Assembly: GCA_015956445.1 (NCBI GenBank)
Contig: WIUZ02000004.1
Span: 806,001 to 870,000 of the forward strand
Direction of reading: 5' to 3'
Length of the DNA: 64,000 nucleotides
From: Thelephora terrestris
Taxonomy: Eukaryota; Basidiomycota; Agaricomycetes; Thelephorales; Thelephoraceae
A program made the position numbers and the translations under genes. Positions 45,501-57,333 of the stretch are shown here, one piece after another; the first letter of the stretch is position 1; every line of letters starts with the position of its first letter. The notes beneath the pieces are model-generated. The model saw only the letters and a list, made by a program, of their open reading frames with translations, did not search any database and was not told the DNA's origin.

Positions 45501-48500
45501 GTTCCTTGCTACCTTTTCCATCGTCGAAACGCCATCGACGGGTAACGAGGCTTCAACATTTTTGTCGGACAGGAAGCAACTCTTGCGGTCCTTTAACAAC
45601 CGGTTTGAAGCCGCTTCCTATCCGTTGTTGGTTTTGGTGTGTGGGCTCTTATCCACAAAGGATTATACTACTCTTTGTCCCCTCCTTTGGTCAAATTCCT
45701 TAGCAGACTCTGATCCCAAAATCCTTGCCCCTGTGCGTAGTGACGTCTCCCTAACTCTGACTTCGACTGATCCACTATCAGACGTGCTTTCTAGCTATGC
45801 AATGCGCTGAGAAATGCGGGCAGGATTTCATCAAATGCATCACAGATGACATTTCAAGGTACATACCATTATTTTCCCTCTAGGTATCTCGGTTGAGCTC
45901 CTTATAGCGATAACCCGGGCTTGAGGCATTCGGCGATCGACAAGGTGGCCAAACTGATCAGCTGGAGGTTTCAAATCGGTTCGCAAGTTGTCATCCTTGA
46001 CAAAATCTACAAGCGTCCATTCAAGATGGCCCGCCCATCGATAGCTTTTGTTCCCATGGATATCGGCTCGCCGCTGTTTATCAAGGAGCAAGATGGGACC
46101 ACCGACGACAATAAAAACACGCTCCCGCTCGAACTACGCAAGCGGCTCCTGGAAATTGGATGGGACGATGAGGAAGGGCCACTAGACCAAAGATTGGAGT
46201 GGGCTACAACACCGATGTCCCTCATACCAAGCACGGACCTGGCGAGGGTCGACAACGATGATACCTTTTCCGTAGCAATTCAGCGCCTGGTCTACGATAC
46301 CGCAACGAAGCCAGCCGAACGAGAGGTTTCCATGACAAGGCAGTTAACAACTGATGTGGTAGCCAAACGGCGACCGGTTCTCGTCACGTCCCTGCTTTCC
46401 ATTTTCCCCCAGGTCGTTTCCCTCAATCTTGACCCAGATTTTGTCATCGCAAACGCTGCCCGTAATCTGTTGCTAGAGCTCATGCGCGATGACCCTGCAT
46501 CTCTTTGCCGTCCAGTGCTATCCGCCATGACTGGTAGGGGGGACGAAATGAGCTCTGCTATCTCTACGCTGCGGGAATTCACCCACATCTCACATCGCCT
46601 TCCTCCCGCCACTACGCATTTCGTGTTCGCTCACCTCACCGGATATCTCAAATTCGCTGCGCGGCAAATGGAGACGATTGAAGCTTTGCATGGATTTGCC
46701 TATACGGTTCCCATATTGTCCAAGTTAGTCTCTCAAGTCAACGGCATGGTGATGCGGGAAGTCCGGAAGGCAAAATTGGAGGTTTTTCTTGTTCCTAACC
46801 TGTCATTGTGGTTCCCGCCGACTGCCCCTATCTCCCCAATGTTTCCTCAGTCTCTCGGTGGCATACGCGACTCGTCTACCGCCGCTTCCAAACTCCGCTG
46901 GATGACGATGATCCGAACGGCTCAGAATACCCTATTCCTCTCCATGTTGAAAAAGAACCCGCAAGATGTTCATGCGATTCGGAAGAACCTCGAGGGGTTC
47001 TCCCTGCCTGGGGATGACAATGGCTGGCCCACAAATTTGGCTGACTTTATACCAAAACTGAAGGGCGACCAACGTCAAAGGATAAGGAGCCCGGTCGTCT
47101 ATGGACTTTCGCTGGTCTTATCCCGAAGTTACCTCCTGCTCGTCGCCCAGATTTTTCGATCGATGTCACGGCACACGAATAACAGAGAAGAATTCAGCCT
47201 CCTTGTGGACGGTATCAATCGGATCCTCCTTGTTCACGGGGACGACCTTGGCATAGTGGCTCAGGCGATGATCGGTCAGTTATGCCAAAATTGGGTGTTT
47301 TGCATCTAAGCCTCCTTCACAGCGTTGATGATCGCTAGTACTCGCTTCCGACGGCTGTTTGTTTCTGCTGGTGGATACACGCTATTCATGCCTGCAATAT
47401 TCAAGTCCTATTCCCAGTCTCGCAAGGAATCCGCGATCCGGTTGGCCATCGAATATGGAATTAATCGGTTCTACGCTCAGCACGAAGAGGCCTTCGTCTT
47501 CCAGACTCTCGACGTCCTGTCCCTCATAATTTTTCGGAGAGAGTGTACCGACCAATCCAAGGCTGCGGAGGATGTCTTCAACCTCTTATCCACGCTCAGG
47601 AACACGGCCCCGCAAAATGTGCCAGATCCTGCGGGAATCCATGACGCCAATAAGGTGCATGAATATGAATCCCTGCTAGTGAGCAAGGTCGAGGTCGAGC
47701 CGCACGGTTTCTTAGAGAGAGTACGATCTTCAAAAGGCGAGGCGATCGAACTCCCATTGACGGAGGAACCGGCTGGAAAAGCCTTCAGCGACGACGACAT
47801 GGCACGTCTATTCCTCACAGTCATCGCTCATAACCCGGATATCTACCGCGCACAACTATTCCTCACCATGTTCCGGTACTTTGCACCGCACATATGTGTT
47901 GTGAGCAAGGAAGCCAGGACGGTCGTGACCGAAGGGACAGAGGCCCTTGGATCGATTCTCCTTTCAAAAGTTGGGAAGACGAAACTACCAGATTCGGTGC
48001 ATTCTCGATCAGAAAAGGATCTGAATTTGGAGGATTTTGACAGGCCCATGGATTCCAGTCCTGACGACACGAAGCACCCGAATTCACCTTCTGACCTCCT
48101 GGCGATGCGTTTGGAGTACCTATCCCTGGTGGAAGCCCTCGCCCGACAGGGGGCACAGTTGAGGCCGGCTGGGTTTTATCGAGTCTGGGAGTTAGTGAAG
48201 GTCATTTTCAAGGAAGCTCGCGTCGCAACAGCCCAGATTGGCGATTTCATAGGGAAATGGACAGAAGCTTCCCTGCTCCGCAACAGGACTGCATCCTTGA
48301 GGTTTGTTCTCACCTTCCTTCAAGAACTCGCCCCGGTCCTCCGCTCTATCCTCCCAACTGCAGATCTCTCACTTGTTCTACGCGCCGTTGCTCGGCTTGC
48401 CCAAGACTCTCAGCATTCGAGCGACCCGGCCTTTATGAGCGCTGTGACATCTATTTGCAGCTCCTCCCTTGATGCCTTCAGTTCTATGATCGAGAATTCT

Positions 48501-49877
48501 GACCCGATTTCGCGAGAGATGCAGGCGAGTATCGTGGAATTGATGAAGGGGTGTATATGGGTGGCTGGCGAGGATGTTTTGTCCCCGCTTGAAAGGAGGA
48601 AACCTTCTTACGAGCTCTTATCCGGGGTCGTCCTGCCATTCGCGTTGAGCCTGAAAACGTCTGCTCAGGCTGTGGCGGAGAACGACCTTGCTCACGCTAA
48701 GAATCGGCACACATATCCACGTGTTTGGGTCCGGGTCCTTGCCTATGCCGTTTTGGCGTGCCAGGGAAATGCTAGAGGATCACCGGCCTCGCAGGGAGAG
48801 AAGGGGGCTGAGGACGATCGAGAGGAGAGGTTGGCACTGACGATGGCCGTTGGGCTACAGATAATCAAAGTGGTGGCGATCAGAGCTGGCGACGATGTGA
48901 CTTCCATCCTCCCTGACGTTTGGTGCAGAACTGGAATGGTCCTGAGGGAGGCCTTGAAGGGGGGCAACGCGGCCTTCGCCTCCTCCGCCGGTGACTACTC
49001 CCAGCCTGGCTCACCATTCCAGTCGCCGTCTGTGTCCCCCCGCGCTTCGATGGCGGTAGAACAAACGGGTACCCTCGTCTTCCCTCCTTCACGAAGAACA
49101 AGCACCATCGTTCGGCCAAGAATTCTGGATTATATGATGTGGTCGCTGTTCGAGGTCCTTTGTGTTCATCGAACCCAGCTCCTGTTGGAGATGCGATCGA
49201 TGATGCAAGAAAAGGTCAGGATCCTGGAAGACCAACTCAAGATAGAGAGGCCAGCCTTCCGTCCTACATCAAGCCAGTTCGGTTCTCGCCCCAACTCGGG
49301 GCTTTTTTCAAAACGCGGTCGATCCTCGAGATACCAAGCCATGACCACACCAGATCAGTCGCCAAGGACCCGAACAACGAGCCTGATGTCGTTCGATCCA
49401 GACGTATCCAACATGGCCGTTCGGGGCCGGGATCCTGGATACCTCTACTCTTCGCCTTCCTCTACGTCCCCGGCAGTCGGACTCCCGAACATAGTCCACC
49501 TCGGGCCTGTCAGACATTCCGCTATGTTCAGAGCCTTGGAACATGAGGGGGGCGGTACAATTCAACTGCCACAGTCCGTCGTGATCAAGTCTGCATCCCT
49601 CACCCGTGCTGTATTCAGGAAGATCAGGCGCATTCAGGCGTATCTGGGTTACAGCAGTCTGTTACCAAACCCCGATTCGCTGAGCGTGGACGATGATTCC
49701 GTGGATGTTTCTGGATGGACGAAAGTACGGATCTTGCGGTCGATCATTGACGAGACCAGGGCGTTGGTAGACGAGTTTAGTAAAAGGGCGAACAGTGGCG
49801 AGGACTTTGAGTTTGATGATGTTGGGGACAACACCGTGGTTGTAGATACGGAGAATCCATTCACTTCTGTAGCATAG
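42595..49877 (+). CDS. Giant helical-repeat protein, possibly fungal UNC80-like
   Basis: About 2200 residues in perhaps ten exons, starting MSLLPPIKRPSGGRPL. A disordered Ser/Pro-rich N-terminus leads into alpha-helical repeats (LDDMRKFALELERACVQL, LLRTLEQYEASLLHLPRI). Middle exons carry LAIESILKCVAYGSLKSRAW, LLLIAKRHPQIFFKPLFL, LGHCVVVVELISRLRTL. The long final exons contain VLVTSLLSIFPQVVSLNLD, NAARNLLLELMRDDPASL, then AIRLAIEYGINRFYAQHEEA, VFQTLDVLSLIIFRREC. A gene-end Ser-rich segment and KVRILRSIIDETRALVDEFS follow. The layout and the IEYGINRFYAQHE block remind me of the UNC80 C-terminal family found in some fungi; UNC80 scaffolds the NALCN channel in animals. This assignment is tentative. 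HEAT-type cell-polarity scaffolds (Tao3/Mor2) are an alternative. Confidence 0.7.
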
Positions 49878-50046
49878 ACTATGTATTTGACAAGGAACTT
49901 GCTTGGTAAGGATATTAGTCTGTATGAGGGAGAAGTATCGTAAGGATCGTTGGGGATGCCGTGTGACACGAAAATGTAGTTCGAACAAAGAAAAGGGTAT
50001 ATATACCCAACCCATTAGACACCGGCATGACACTCCCTGAGCGTGC

Positions 50047-51538
50047 CTAGAAAGACAATGTCAAGAAAAGGCTTGCTGCGGTAGCAGCGAGCATGAACAG
50101 AGGGTTAACAATGTAACCGGTGGAAGCACTGTTGATGGTGGTCTGGTTCGAGAACTCGATTCCCGGAGTGAAAGCAGTGACGTTAGGGGTATAGACATAG
50201 GATGTGACATTGTCAGTGGGCTTGACGGGGTCATTGCAGGTGACATTGACAGAGCTGATGAGGGTGTAGAAGTGGCCTGCGGAAGCATAGTCGGGATCGT
50301 TCCAATTGATCATACCTCCAGCCCACTGGACGGTACCCGCAGGACTTCCTTGGATGCCAGCAGGCCAGATGCTAGGGTAGTAATATGATCGTTAGTTCAG
50401 TCCGGGACAAGATAAACATAAGGGGGTTATACCTGATTTGAATACGAGCGGGGGTGGTCGGGTAAAGAGCAACTCCGTTGGAGTTGATGGTATCGGACTT
50501 CTTCAAGGTGCGGACTATGTTTCCGTCAATCAACCATGTCAAGGTATCGGATTGCCAGTCAATCTAAGCGGGGAGTGAATTCAGGATGGCTGTTTTTGGT
50601 GGTTTGAATGGGTTACGAGCTCACGGTGTAGTCGTGGTAATTGCTAAAGGTATCAGTGAGTCCCCCAGTGGTGAGGCCGTTGGTCTGGGCGGCTACGGGA
50701 GGGAGTGAGCACTCCAATAACAAGGAGGGTGGAATGTACATACGAATGAAACCCTGCCAGAAGTAGTTTGTCTGAGCTTGGGTTGTGTTTGCGCCAGGCC
50801 ATTCCCAGTCAATCTCGTCCTTGATGGAAGACATGGTGATGAATGCAGTCACCACGCCACCCCATCTACCGGTCTTGACTAGAAAAAAAGTTGTAGTTCA
50901 GCATTAATCTCCGAAGATTAAGCACGGGCGCTCACTTCTCGCGGTCACGGTCCCGTAGTGGAGGTAGCGAGTAGAGGAGATCCTGCTTCCACCGTTAGTC
51001 TGGGTCAACAGGAGGGCAAGCTCTCCTCCGCTTGTGTTGGTGTTCAGCATGTTGCCCTTATCCAGGGTCCAGTCTAGGGCGGTACCGTAAGCTCGTGTGC
51101 GTTGGTCCGCTTTGTACGATGGACCCACCCCATTCAGTCGCGTTCCCGTCGAAGTGAGTAACGTTGGAGAGAATGCGCGAGTTATCGGTGAAGACGTATT
51201 GTGCGCTTTCGCAGACGGGGTTTGGCATGCAAGAATTGAGTGAATGAGAGTGAATTGGGTTACACCCACCGAGGCAGAACTAGGCAACCATCGAAACGTG
51301 GGATGAACGAACGCGGGAGTGTGCATATATGCGGCTGCTTACCTCGCCAGTTCCACAATAACCATATTCGCTGCAGCAGGGAGCAGAGGTGGGGCATGGG
51401 GAAGTGACATTGCCTATGATTGGGGTGAGTCTCGGCTCAATCTTCGACCTCAAAGGAATCGGACGCACAGGTTATCCCCTGGGCACTGCCGAGGGTTACG
51501 AGCTGTATTAATGGTATGAGGAGCAAGAGAGAAAGCAT
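50047..51538 (-). CDS. Crh-type GH16 transglycosylase with CBM18 and GPI anchor
   Basis: Starts MLSLLLLIPLIQLVTLGSAQ, a signal peptide. A short intron then gives TCNVTSPCPTSAPCCSEYGY + CGTGE, a CBM18 chitin-binding knot. The GH16 domain carries the catalytic D-E-I-D-W-E (in SSIKDEIDWEWPGAN) and FWQGFI, FSNYHDYTIDWQSDTLTWLI + DGNIVRTL, and IWPAGIQGSPAGTVQWAGG. The C-terminus (TINSASTGYIVNPLFMLAAT plus AASLFLTLSF) is a GPI-attachment signal. About seven exons. Crh1/Crh2/Utr2 enzymes crosslink chitin to beta-1,6- and beta-1,3-glucan at the cell wall; the two acidic catalytic residues are intact. Confidence 0.92.
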
Positions 51539-51937
51539 TGTGGGGGGTAAACGAGGGCGGAGAGACGGGAGGTCTGACGGGAAGAGGAGGTTGAAGGTGA
51601 ACAAGTCAGGCGCTTCTCACTGATCTCGGCCAGGTTAAATCCAACTCCGAAGCGGCCTAAAAATAATGGAAACGACCGTGTGGCCGTGATGATGTTTCTT
51701 AAAAGGACTACCGACGCTGGGCCATAATGATGTTTCTTAACAGGACTACCGACGCTGGGCCATAATGAAACGCAAAAGGATCCAGCAGCTCAGGCGCCAT
51801 GGGCCAACTACACGGAACTAATTACGCGTGGGCTCAACGTCAAATAAACGTGACCGAGGACGCGATCACACTCTCACCGCGACCGTTTTGACTCCGCGTC
51901 GCGTCCAGTTCCCCGTCAGCCCACGACAGAAAGAGCC
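51539..51937. promoter_or_regulatory. Divergent intergenic region, CRH-type / MSH6
   Basis: 399 bp between the start codons of the divergent pair. It includes the 38-bp tandem duplication at 51691-51766. An acgcgt-like core (MluI cell-cycle box) near 51826 (ttacgcgtgg) and ctccgcgtcgcgtcc near 51893 could tie MSH6 to S-phase expression; this is only a short-motif match. Confidence 0.4.
51691..51766. repeat. 38-bp tandem duplication (two copies, one mismatch)
   Basis: The unit beginning gatgtttcttaa and ending gggccataat is repeated head-to-tail at a 38-bp spacing (51691 and 51729), with one a/c difference. It lies about 170-245 bp upstream of the MSH6 ATG. Confidence 0.88.
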
Positions 51938-54900
51938 ATGTCTTCATCTAAGCTTAAACCCTCTCAGTCTAAAGAGAATCTCAAACAGAAGAGTCTCATG
52001 TCCTTCTTCTCCAAAGGTCCGCAGACGCAGACGCCAGTGACCCCAGCGGCGAAGCGGCGTCTTCCAGACACATCCTCAGACGCCCCTCTATCTTCTTCGC
52101 CGTTGAAGCAGACTCCGAACCTTCGCAAGGCTAGTTCTTCCTCGGTCATGAGCGCGACGTTCACTGGCTCCTCCGATGGAAAGAGTTACCGTACGGGGAG
52201 CCCTCCTCCCAACAGCGACGTTTTAGATGTCGATATGCTCTCTGACGCAGAAGAACAACCCCAGAAGGTATGTCTATCTGTCTTTGCTCTATGGTAATGT
52301 ATACGATTAGATTTCGCATCGCAGCGAATCAAGAGAAAGGTTTCCGTTCAATACTCTGATGAAAGTGATTCAGTCCTCGCAAAGGCTCCTGGAAAAACGA
52401 AGAAACGCCGTATTATGAGAGCTTCGTCGGAGGGGCCTGAAGAGGATGAAGAAGTTCCTATCGGGGGTAAGGCATTCACAGAGAAGCTCCAGAAGTTCAA
52501 GAAACCTCCGCAGAAGAAGGTGCCATGTATGCGCTTCCTCAGATTCCTCATTGCTCATGACCTCCGCTAACAACCCGCCCAGACAAGAAACGCAAGCCAG
52601 TCGATGAGGACGACTTTATTGTTCCCGACGGCGCGAGCGATTCAGACGTCGCTTCCATCCCTTCTGAGGGTGATCGACGCTCGACATCTCGATCATCCGC
52701 GCGCTCCGCCTCTGGTATGGACTCGGACGAAGATGAGGAGGACGAGGTACCAAAGCGAAAAAAGTCTGCTCCAAAGCCTTCCGCGAAGTCACAGACTTCG
52801 AACCCTGCCGCTGTAGCTTCCTCGCCGTTCCTGACCGCCGCGGAGAGGAACATGCAGGACAAGAAGTTGGAGAAGAAGAATGTTGAAAAGCCTTTTGGTT
52901 TCCTCCGAGATATCAAAGACAAGGACGGAATTCGACCTGGAGAACCTGGATACGATCCAAGGACCATCTTTATTCCTAAAGCTTCTTGGGCAGAGTTCAC
53001 CCCTTTCGAGAAACAGGTATGACGATTCAGGTTTTTCCGCGGGATATCCAGTTCACCCGTGGGTTACTAGTTCTGGGAAATCAAGCAGAACCATTATGAT
53101 ACCGTGGGTGTTACCAACGCCTTTCCTTCCCTCGATCCACTGACACTTTCAATTTAGATCTTGTTCTTCCAAAAAGGGTATGTGTTGTTCTTCTATGAGG
53201 CGGTCTATCTGATTGAAAGTTTTTGCTCCACCACTAGAAAATTCTTGGAGGTAAATGCGATTCGTATCATCAACATCGCTTGCTGACTCGGTCGTTACAG
53301 CTGTACGAAGAGGATGCGATTGTTGGTCACCGCGAGTTTGACCTCAAGCTCACACAACGCGTCAAAATGTCCATGGTCGGAGTTCCTGAAATGTCGTTCA
53401 ACTTTTGGGCTGCGTATGTTTTTTCTCCTTTTTGCTTGTTTTCTCGTCGTTGCTGACGTCCGACCCAGGAAATTCTTGGGCAAAGGTCAGGACTGGTGCG
53501 GGTATTTGCAACCCACACGCTGACCAAAGTTCGATAGGATACAAGGTGGGGCGTGTCGACCAAGCAGAGACAGCACTCGGTGCAGAAATGCGCCTTGCCG
53601 CAGACAAGGGCAAGGGTAAGAAGGCTCCGGCGAAGAGTGGGGGGGACAAGATCGTAAAGCGGTTTGTCATTCTCCGCCGCCATAGTCCAAGGTTGCTCAC
53701 GAGCAGTTCAGAGAACTACACAAGGTGTATACAAACGGGACTCTCGTCGACGAAGAACTCCTCACGGACGATCAAGCTGGTCACTGTATCTCGATCCGCG
53801 AGGGTAGCGGGAAAGACGAGGAGGACGCATTCGGGATATGCGTGCTGGACAGTTCCACCTCGGAGTTCAATCTCAGCGCTTTCACCGACGATGTTTGTCG
53901 AACAAAGTTGGAGACCATGTTAAGGCAGTTGCGACCCAAGGAAATCCTTTTCACCAAGGTTGACCAATCTTTTGGGCTGGTTTCTATACCGACTAACTTG
54001 TAACGGCAGGGTGCGTTGTCCGTTTCGACCACGAGGCTTCTCAAGATGATCCTACCATCGGGGTGTCTGTGGACGGCTCTGCGAGATGTCGAAGGGTTCA
54101 CCTACAATACGACCCTGGAAGAGCTGAAAAAGATGTATCCCCCTGGCGAAGATGATGACATGACCGACGACGTCCTTCCTTCCAGCGTCCCTGAGGCCAT
54201 TCGCAGTATGCTTGGAATGAAGGCTCCGATGGAGGCTTTGGGAGCAATGCTCTGGTACCTGCGTCAGCTCAATATCGACAAGGATATCATGAGCATGAGA
54301 AACTTCAACGTGTATGACCCAATGAAGAGAGGCCAAGGTTTGGTACTTGACGGACAGACCCTTGCTCATGTCGAAGTGGGTATCATAATCTGTGTTTCCC
54401 TTACGTCTCTCACCCTTTTGATGCAGGTCCTCGTTAACAGCGAGGGGACCGAGGACGGGACATTGTTGAAGCTGCTGGGGAGGTGCATGACACCGTCAGG
54501 TTCGTCCGTTCGCCACGCCCCGATGGACTTTTCTGATGATCACGCGATAGGGAAGCGCTTGTTCCGGATATGGCTTTGTATGCCCCTTCGCCAGCCGGAG
54601 GACATCGGCGCAAGGTACGGTTCTCTGGCACGACTACCCAGAGCATTTTGAGACGCTCTGCGCAGGTTGGACGCGGTGGAAGATCTGATGAACAACCCTG
54701 CGTTTGAGGAAGAGTTTACGGCGCTCGTCAAGGGTCTCCCCGATCTCGAACGGATTGTCTCTCGTATCCACGCCAAGAATTGCAAGGTCAAGGATTTCTT
54801 GCACGCTCTCAACGTGAGTTCGCAAGGTGTCTGACGTGTTGCACAGCTGATGAATTGTGTGCCATAGTCTTTCAGAAAGCTGAGCAAGGGCTTGAAGGCG

Positions 54901-57174
54901 CTCGAGAATGCTGCCGAGGGTTTCAAGTCAAAGAACATCTCTGGGCTGTTGAGGTCAGCACCGGATCTGATCCCGAACATTAAACACGTCCAGGATATGT
55001 TTGTGCGAGCGGAGAAAGAGAAAGTATCAGGTAAAGGTCTTCTGCATCAACACCGTGGGAATGATAATAACGTGAAGTTCCGCAGACCCCGACCAACTTC
55101 TGCCGGTGGCTGGGAAGGATAAAGTGTATGACGAAGTACAAGAGGAGATCGAAACGTGGGAACAGAGTTTGGATGAGGAGTTGACAAAGTTAGAAAAACA
55201 AGTGGGGTCAGTGAGTTCAATATTCCAGCCACATCATCCACCTCACTCTCTCCCTAGCTTCAAACTCTCCTACTGGCACAGTCACGTCGGAAACAAGGTA
55301 TCAGTTTAAATTATATATAGACTGTGGGACCAACTGACCTCGCGCAGGATATCTACCTGGTCCAGACGAACGCCAATCAAAAGAAAGTTCCCGCGGATTG
55401 GATCAAGAGCGGGGGTACTAAGGTGGGCTTCAGGCGGTGTCGACCAGCCCAGATTGTTGACCGCATGGTTAGGCTGTCTCGAGATGGAAAGTCAACTCCC
55501 TGGTTCCGATGATTCGAAGCCTGAAGGAGGCGACCGAGAACCGGAACCAAGCTATCAAAACGTTCAAGAACAGGCTGTTCGCCGAATTCGATGCAGATCG
55601 CGGCGTGTGGCTCCGCGCTGTCCGAGTGTTATCTGAACTCGACTGTTTGATATCGTTGGCCAAGTCTTCGGTGGCGCTCGGGGAACCGAGATGCAGGCCG
55701 GAGATCGCGGAAGGAGAGAGCGCGTTCGTGGATTTCAAAGAATTGAGGCACCCCGCCTTAAGTGCGAGCGAGAGATTGAAAGGTGATTTCATTCCGAACG
55801 ACGTTCAGCTCGGTGGAGACAAAGGGAAGATTGCGTTGTTGACAGGTTCGTTAGTTTATTTTTCGGCTGTCAACGGACCTGAATGCCGGTGTTCCCACAG
55901 GCCCGAACATGGGGTGAGGCCCTATCAGCCTGTGACTCTTCTGATCTTCTGACCGTCTTTTGTCCTCGGCGAACAGTGGGAAGTCTACGGTGAGTTTGTA
56001 AAGGTTCCCCCCGTGAGAGCGGTGATCGCTCATGGCTCTCGTCATAGGTTATGAGAATGACTGCTGCAGGCGTGGTCGGTATCCCCGGTCCTCGGCTCAT
56101 CTTTCCTCAGCTGATCACACCCTTCAGATAATGGCTCAACTTGGGATGTTCGTCCCGGCCTCGAGTGCCCGGTTAGTATCCGTGCCAGGCTGCATTCTCG
56201 CGTTCGCGCTGATCGTTCCGTTATGGACTAGCATTTGTCCCGTGGACACGATTCTTACACGTATGGGCGCGTATGACAACATGTTTTCGAACGCTAGTAC
56301 CTTCAAGGTCGAACTCGATGAATGGTTCGCATCGTTCCTACAAAATTTTTGGGGTCATGGACGCCAGACGCTCATTCATTCTTCTAATAGTTGCAAGATT
56401 CTCAGGGATGCAACGCCGAAGTCATTGGTCATTCTCGATGGTGAGGTCGACGCCGCTGCGGATTCATTCGCGCTCGATGTGACTTGTTTGTTCTTGCAGA
56501 ACTCGGAAGGGGTACTTCGACGTACGACGGCATGGCGATTGCAGGGGTACGTCATCTATTCAGTCAGCTGCTTCTGAATCTAAACAGTTACTACCCAGGC
56601 GGTGCTACACCAACTCGCGACGCACACGCTATCGTTATCTTTCTTCGCAACCCATTATGGCTCATTGACGGACGACTTTGCATATCATCCAAACATCCGC
56701 AACATGCACATGAAGACGATGGTGGATGATGAGAAACAAGAGGTCAGCAGATCCTCCATTACTGATTCACCCCTCGGCGTGAGAACGAGTCCGGTTACTA
56801 AAACTCTACCCGATCTCTAGCTCGTTTTTCTATACAAGCTCGTTTCTGGAATCGCATCTTCTTCTTTCGGTACGCACGTTGCGTCACTCGCCGGCGTTCC
56901 TACGACGGTAGTAGACCGGGCCGACGTCGTTTCGAAAGACTTTGCGAAGCAGTTCAAGGAGAAGATCGAAGGGAAGAGGAAGCAAGCCCGATTGCCGTTG
57001 GTCCTCCAGGCCGACTTTGCATATCTGATGGGGTTGGTGAGCGGGAAGGAGATGTTGCCCGAGGACAGGGCAAAGGCGCGGGAGGTGTTGAAGGGCTTGA
57101 AGGGAGCGGTGAGGACGGGATTACTTCACGCTGCCAGGCCCTCTGCCGCTCCCGCAGCAGCAACGAGGGGATAA
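51938..57174 (+). CDS. MSH6: DNA mismatch-repair protein Msh6 (MutS-alpha subunit)
   Basis: Starts [17 protein letters not shown]; the N-terminus has a PCNA-binding PIP box (QKSLMSFF). A disordered Ser/acidic linker leads to [37 protein letters not shown]. The mismatch-reading motif is G-K-F-L-E-L-Y-E-E-D. Connector, lever and clamp parts follow ([34 protein letters not shown] region intron-split). ATPase: Walker A T-G-P-N-M-G-G-K-S-T-V, VPASSARI, Walker [47 protein letters not shown]. With Msh2 it recognises mismatches and small loops. More than 15 exons; four are micro-exons (20, 13, 13 and 13 nt, listed separately). Stop 57172-57174. Confidence 0.94.
53158..53177 (+). other. MSH6: MSH6 micro-exon, 20 nt
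   Basis: Bounded by tttag and gtatgt; encodes I-L-F-F-Q-K and part of the following glycine. Skipping it would shift the frame just before the mismatch-binding motif. Confidence 0.75.
53238..53250 (+). other. MSH6: MSH6 micro-exon, 13 nt, carrying the Phe-x-Glu mismatch motif
   Basis: Bounded by cactag and gtaaat. Sequence AAAATTCTTGGAG completes the glycine codon and encodes K-F-L-E, the MutS-family mismatch-wedging Phe and Glu. The next exon continues L-Y-E-E-D-A. Confidence 0.8.
55901..55913 (+). other. MSH6: MSH6 micro-exon, 13 nt, first half of Walker A loop
   Basis: Bounded by cccacag and gtgagg; encodes P-N-M plus two bases of the next Gly, after T-G from the preceding exon. Confidence 0.72.
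55977..55989 (+). other. MSH6: MSH6 micro-exon, 13 nt, second half of Walker A loop
   Basis: Bounded by gaacag and gtgagt; completes Gly and encodes G-K-S-T, the phosphate-binding core. The next exon starts V-M-R-M-T-A-A-G-V. Confidence 0.72.
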
Positions 57175-57333
57175 ACCCAAACCCTAGATAGTCCATGCCT
57201 GCTTTGATCTTGCTGTTCGATAGTTTTTGGAACGAAATGTTGTCAAGCGTTATATTAGTTAGTATATCTCATGGTTAGATAAGCTATTAGCACGCATCAC
57301 GACGTGGGTAAGGCGGCAGCGGTGGCGAAATTA

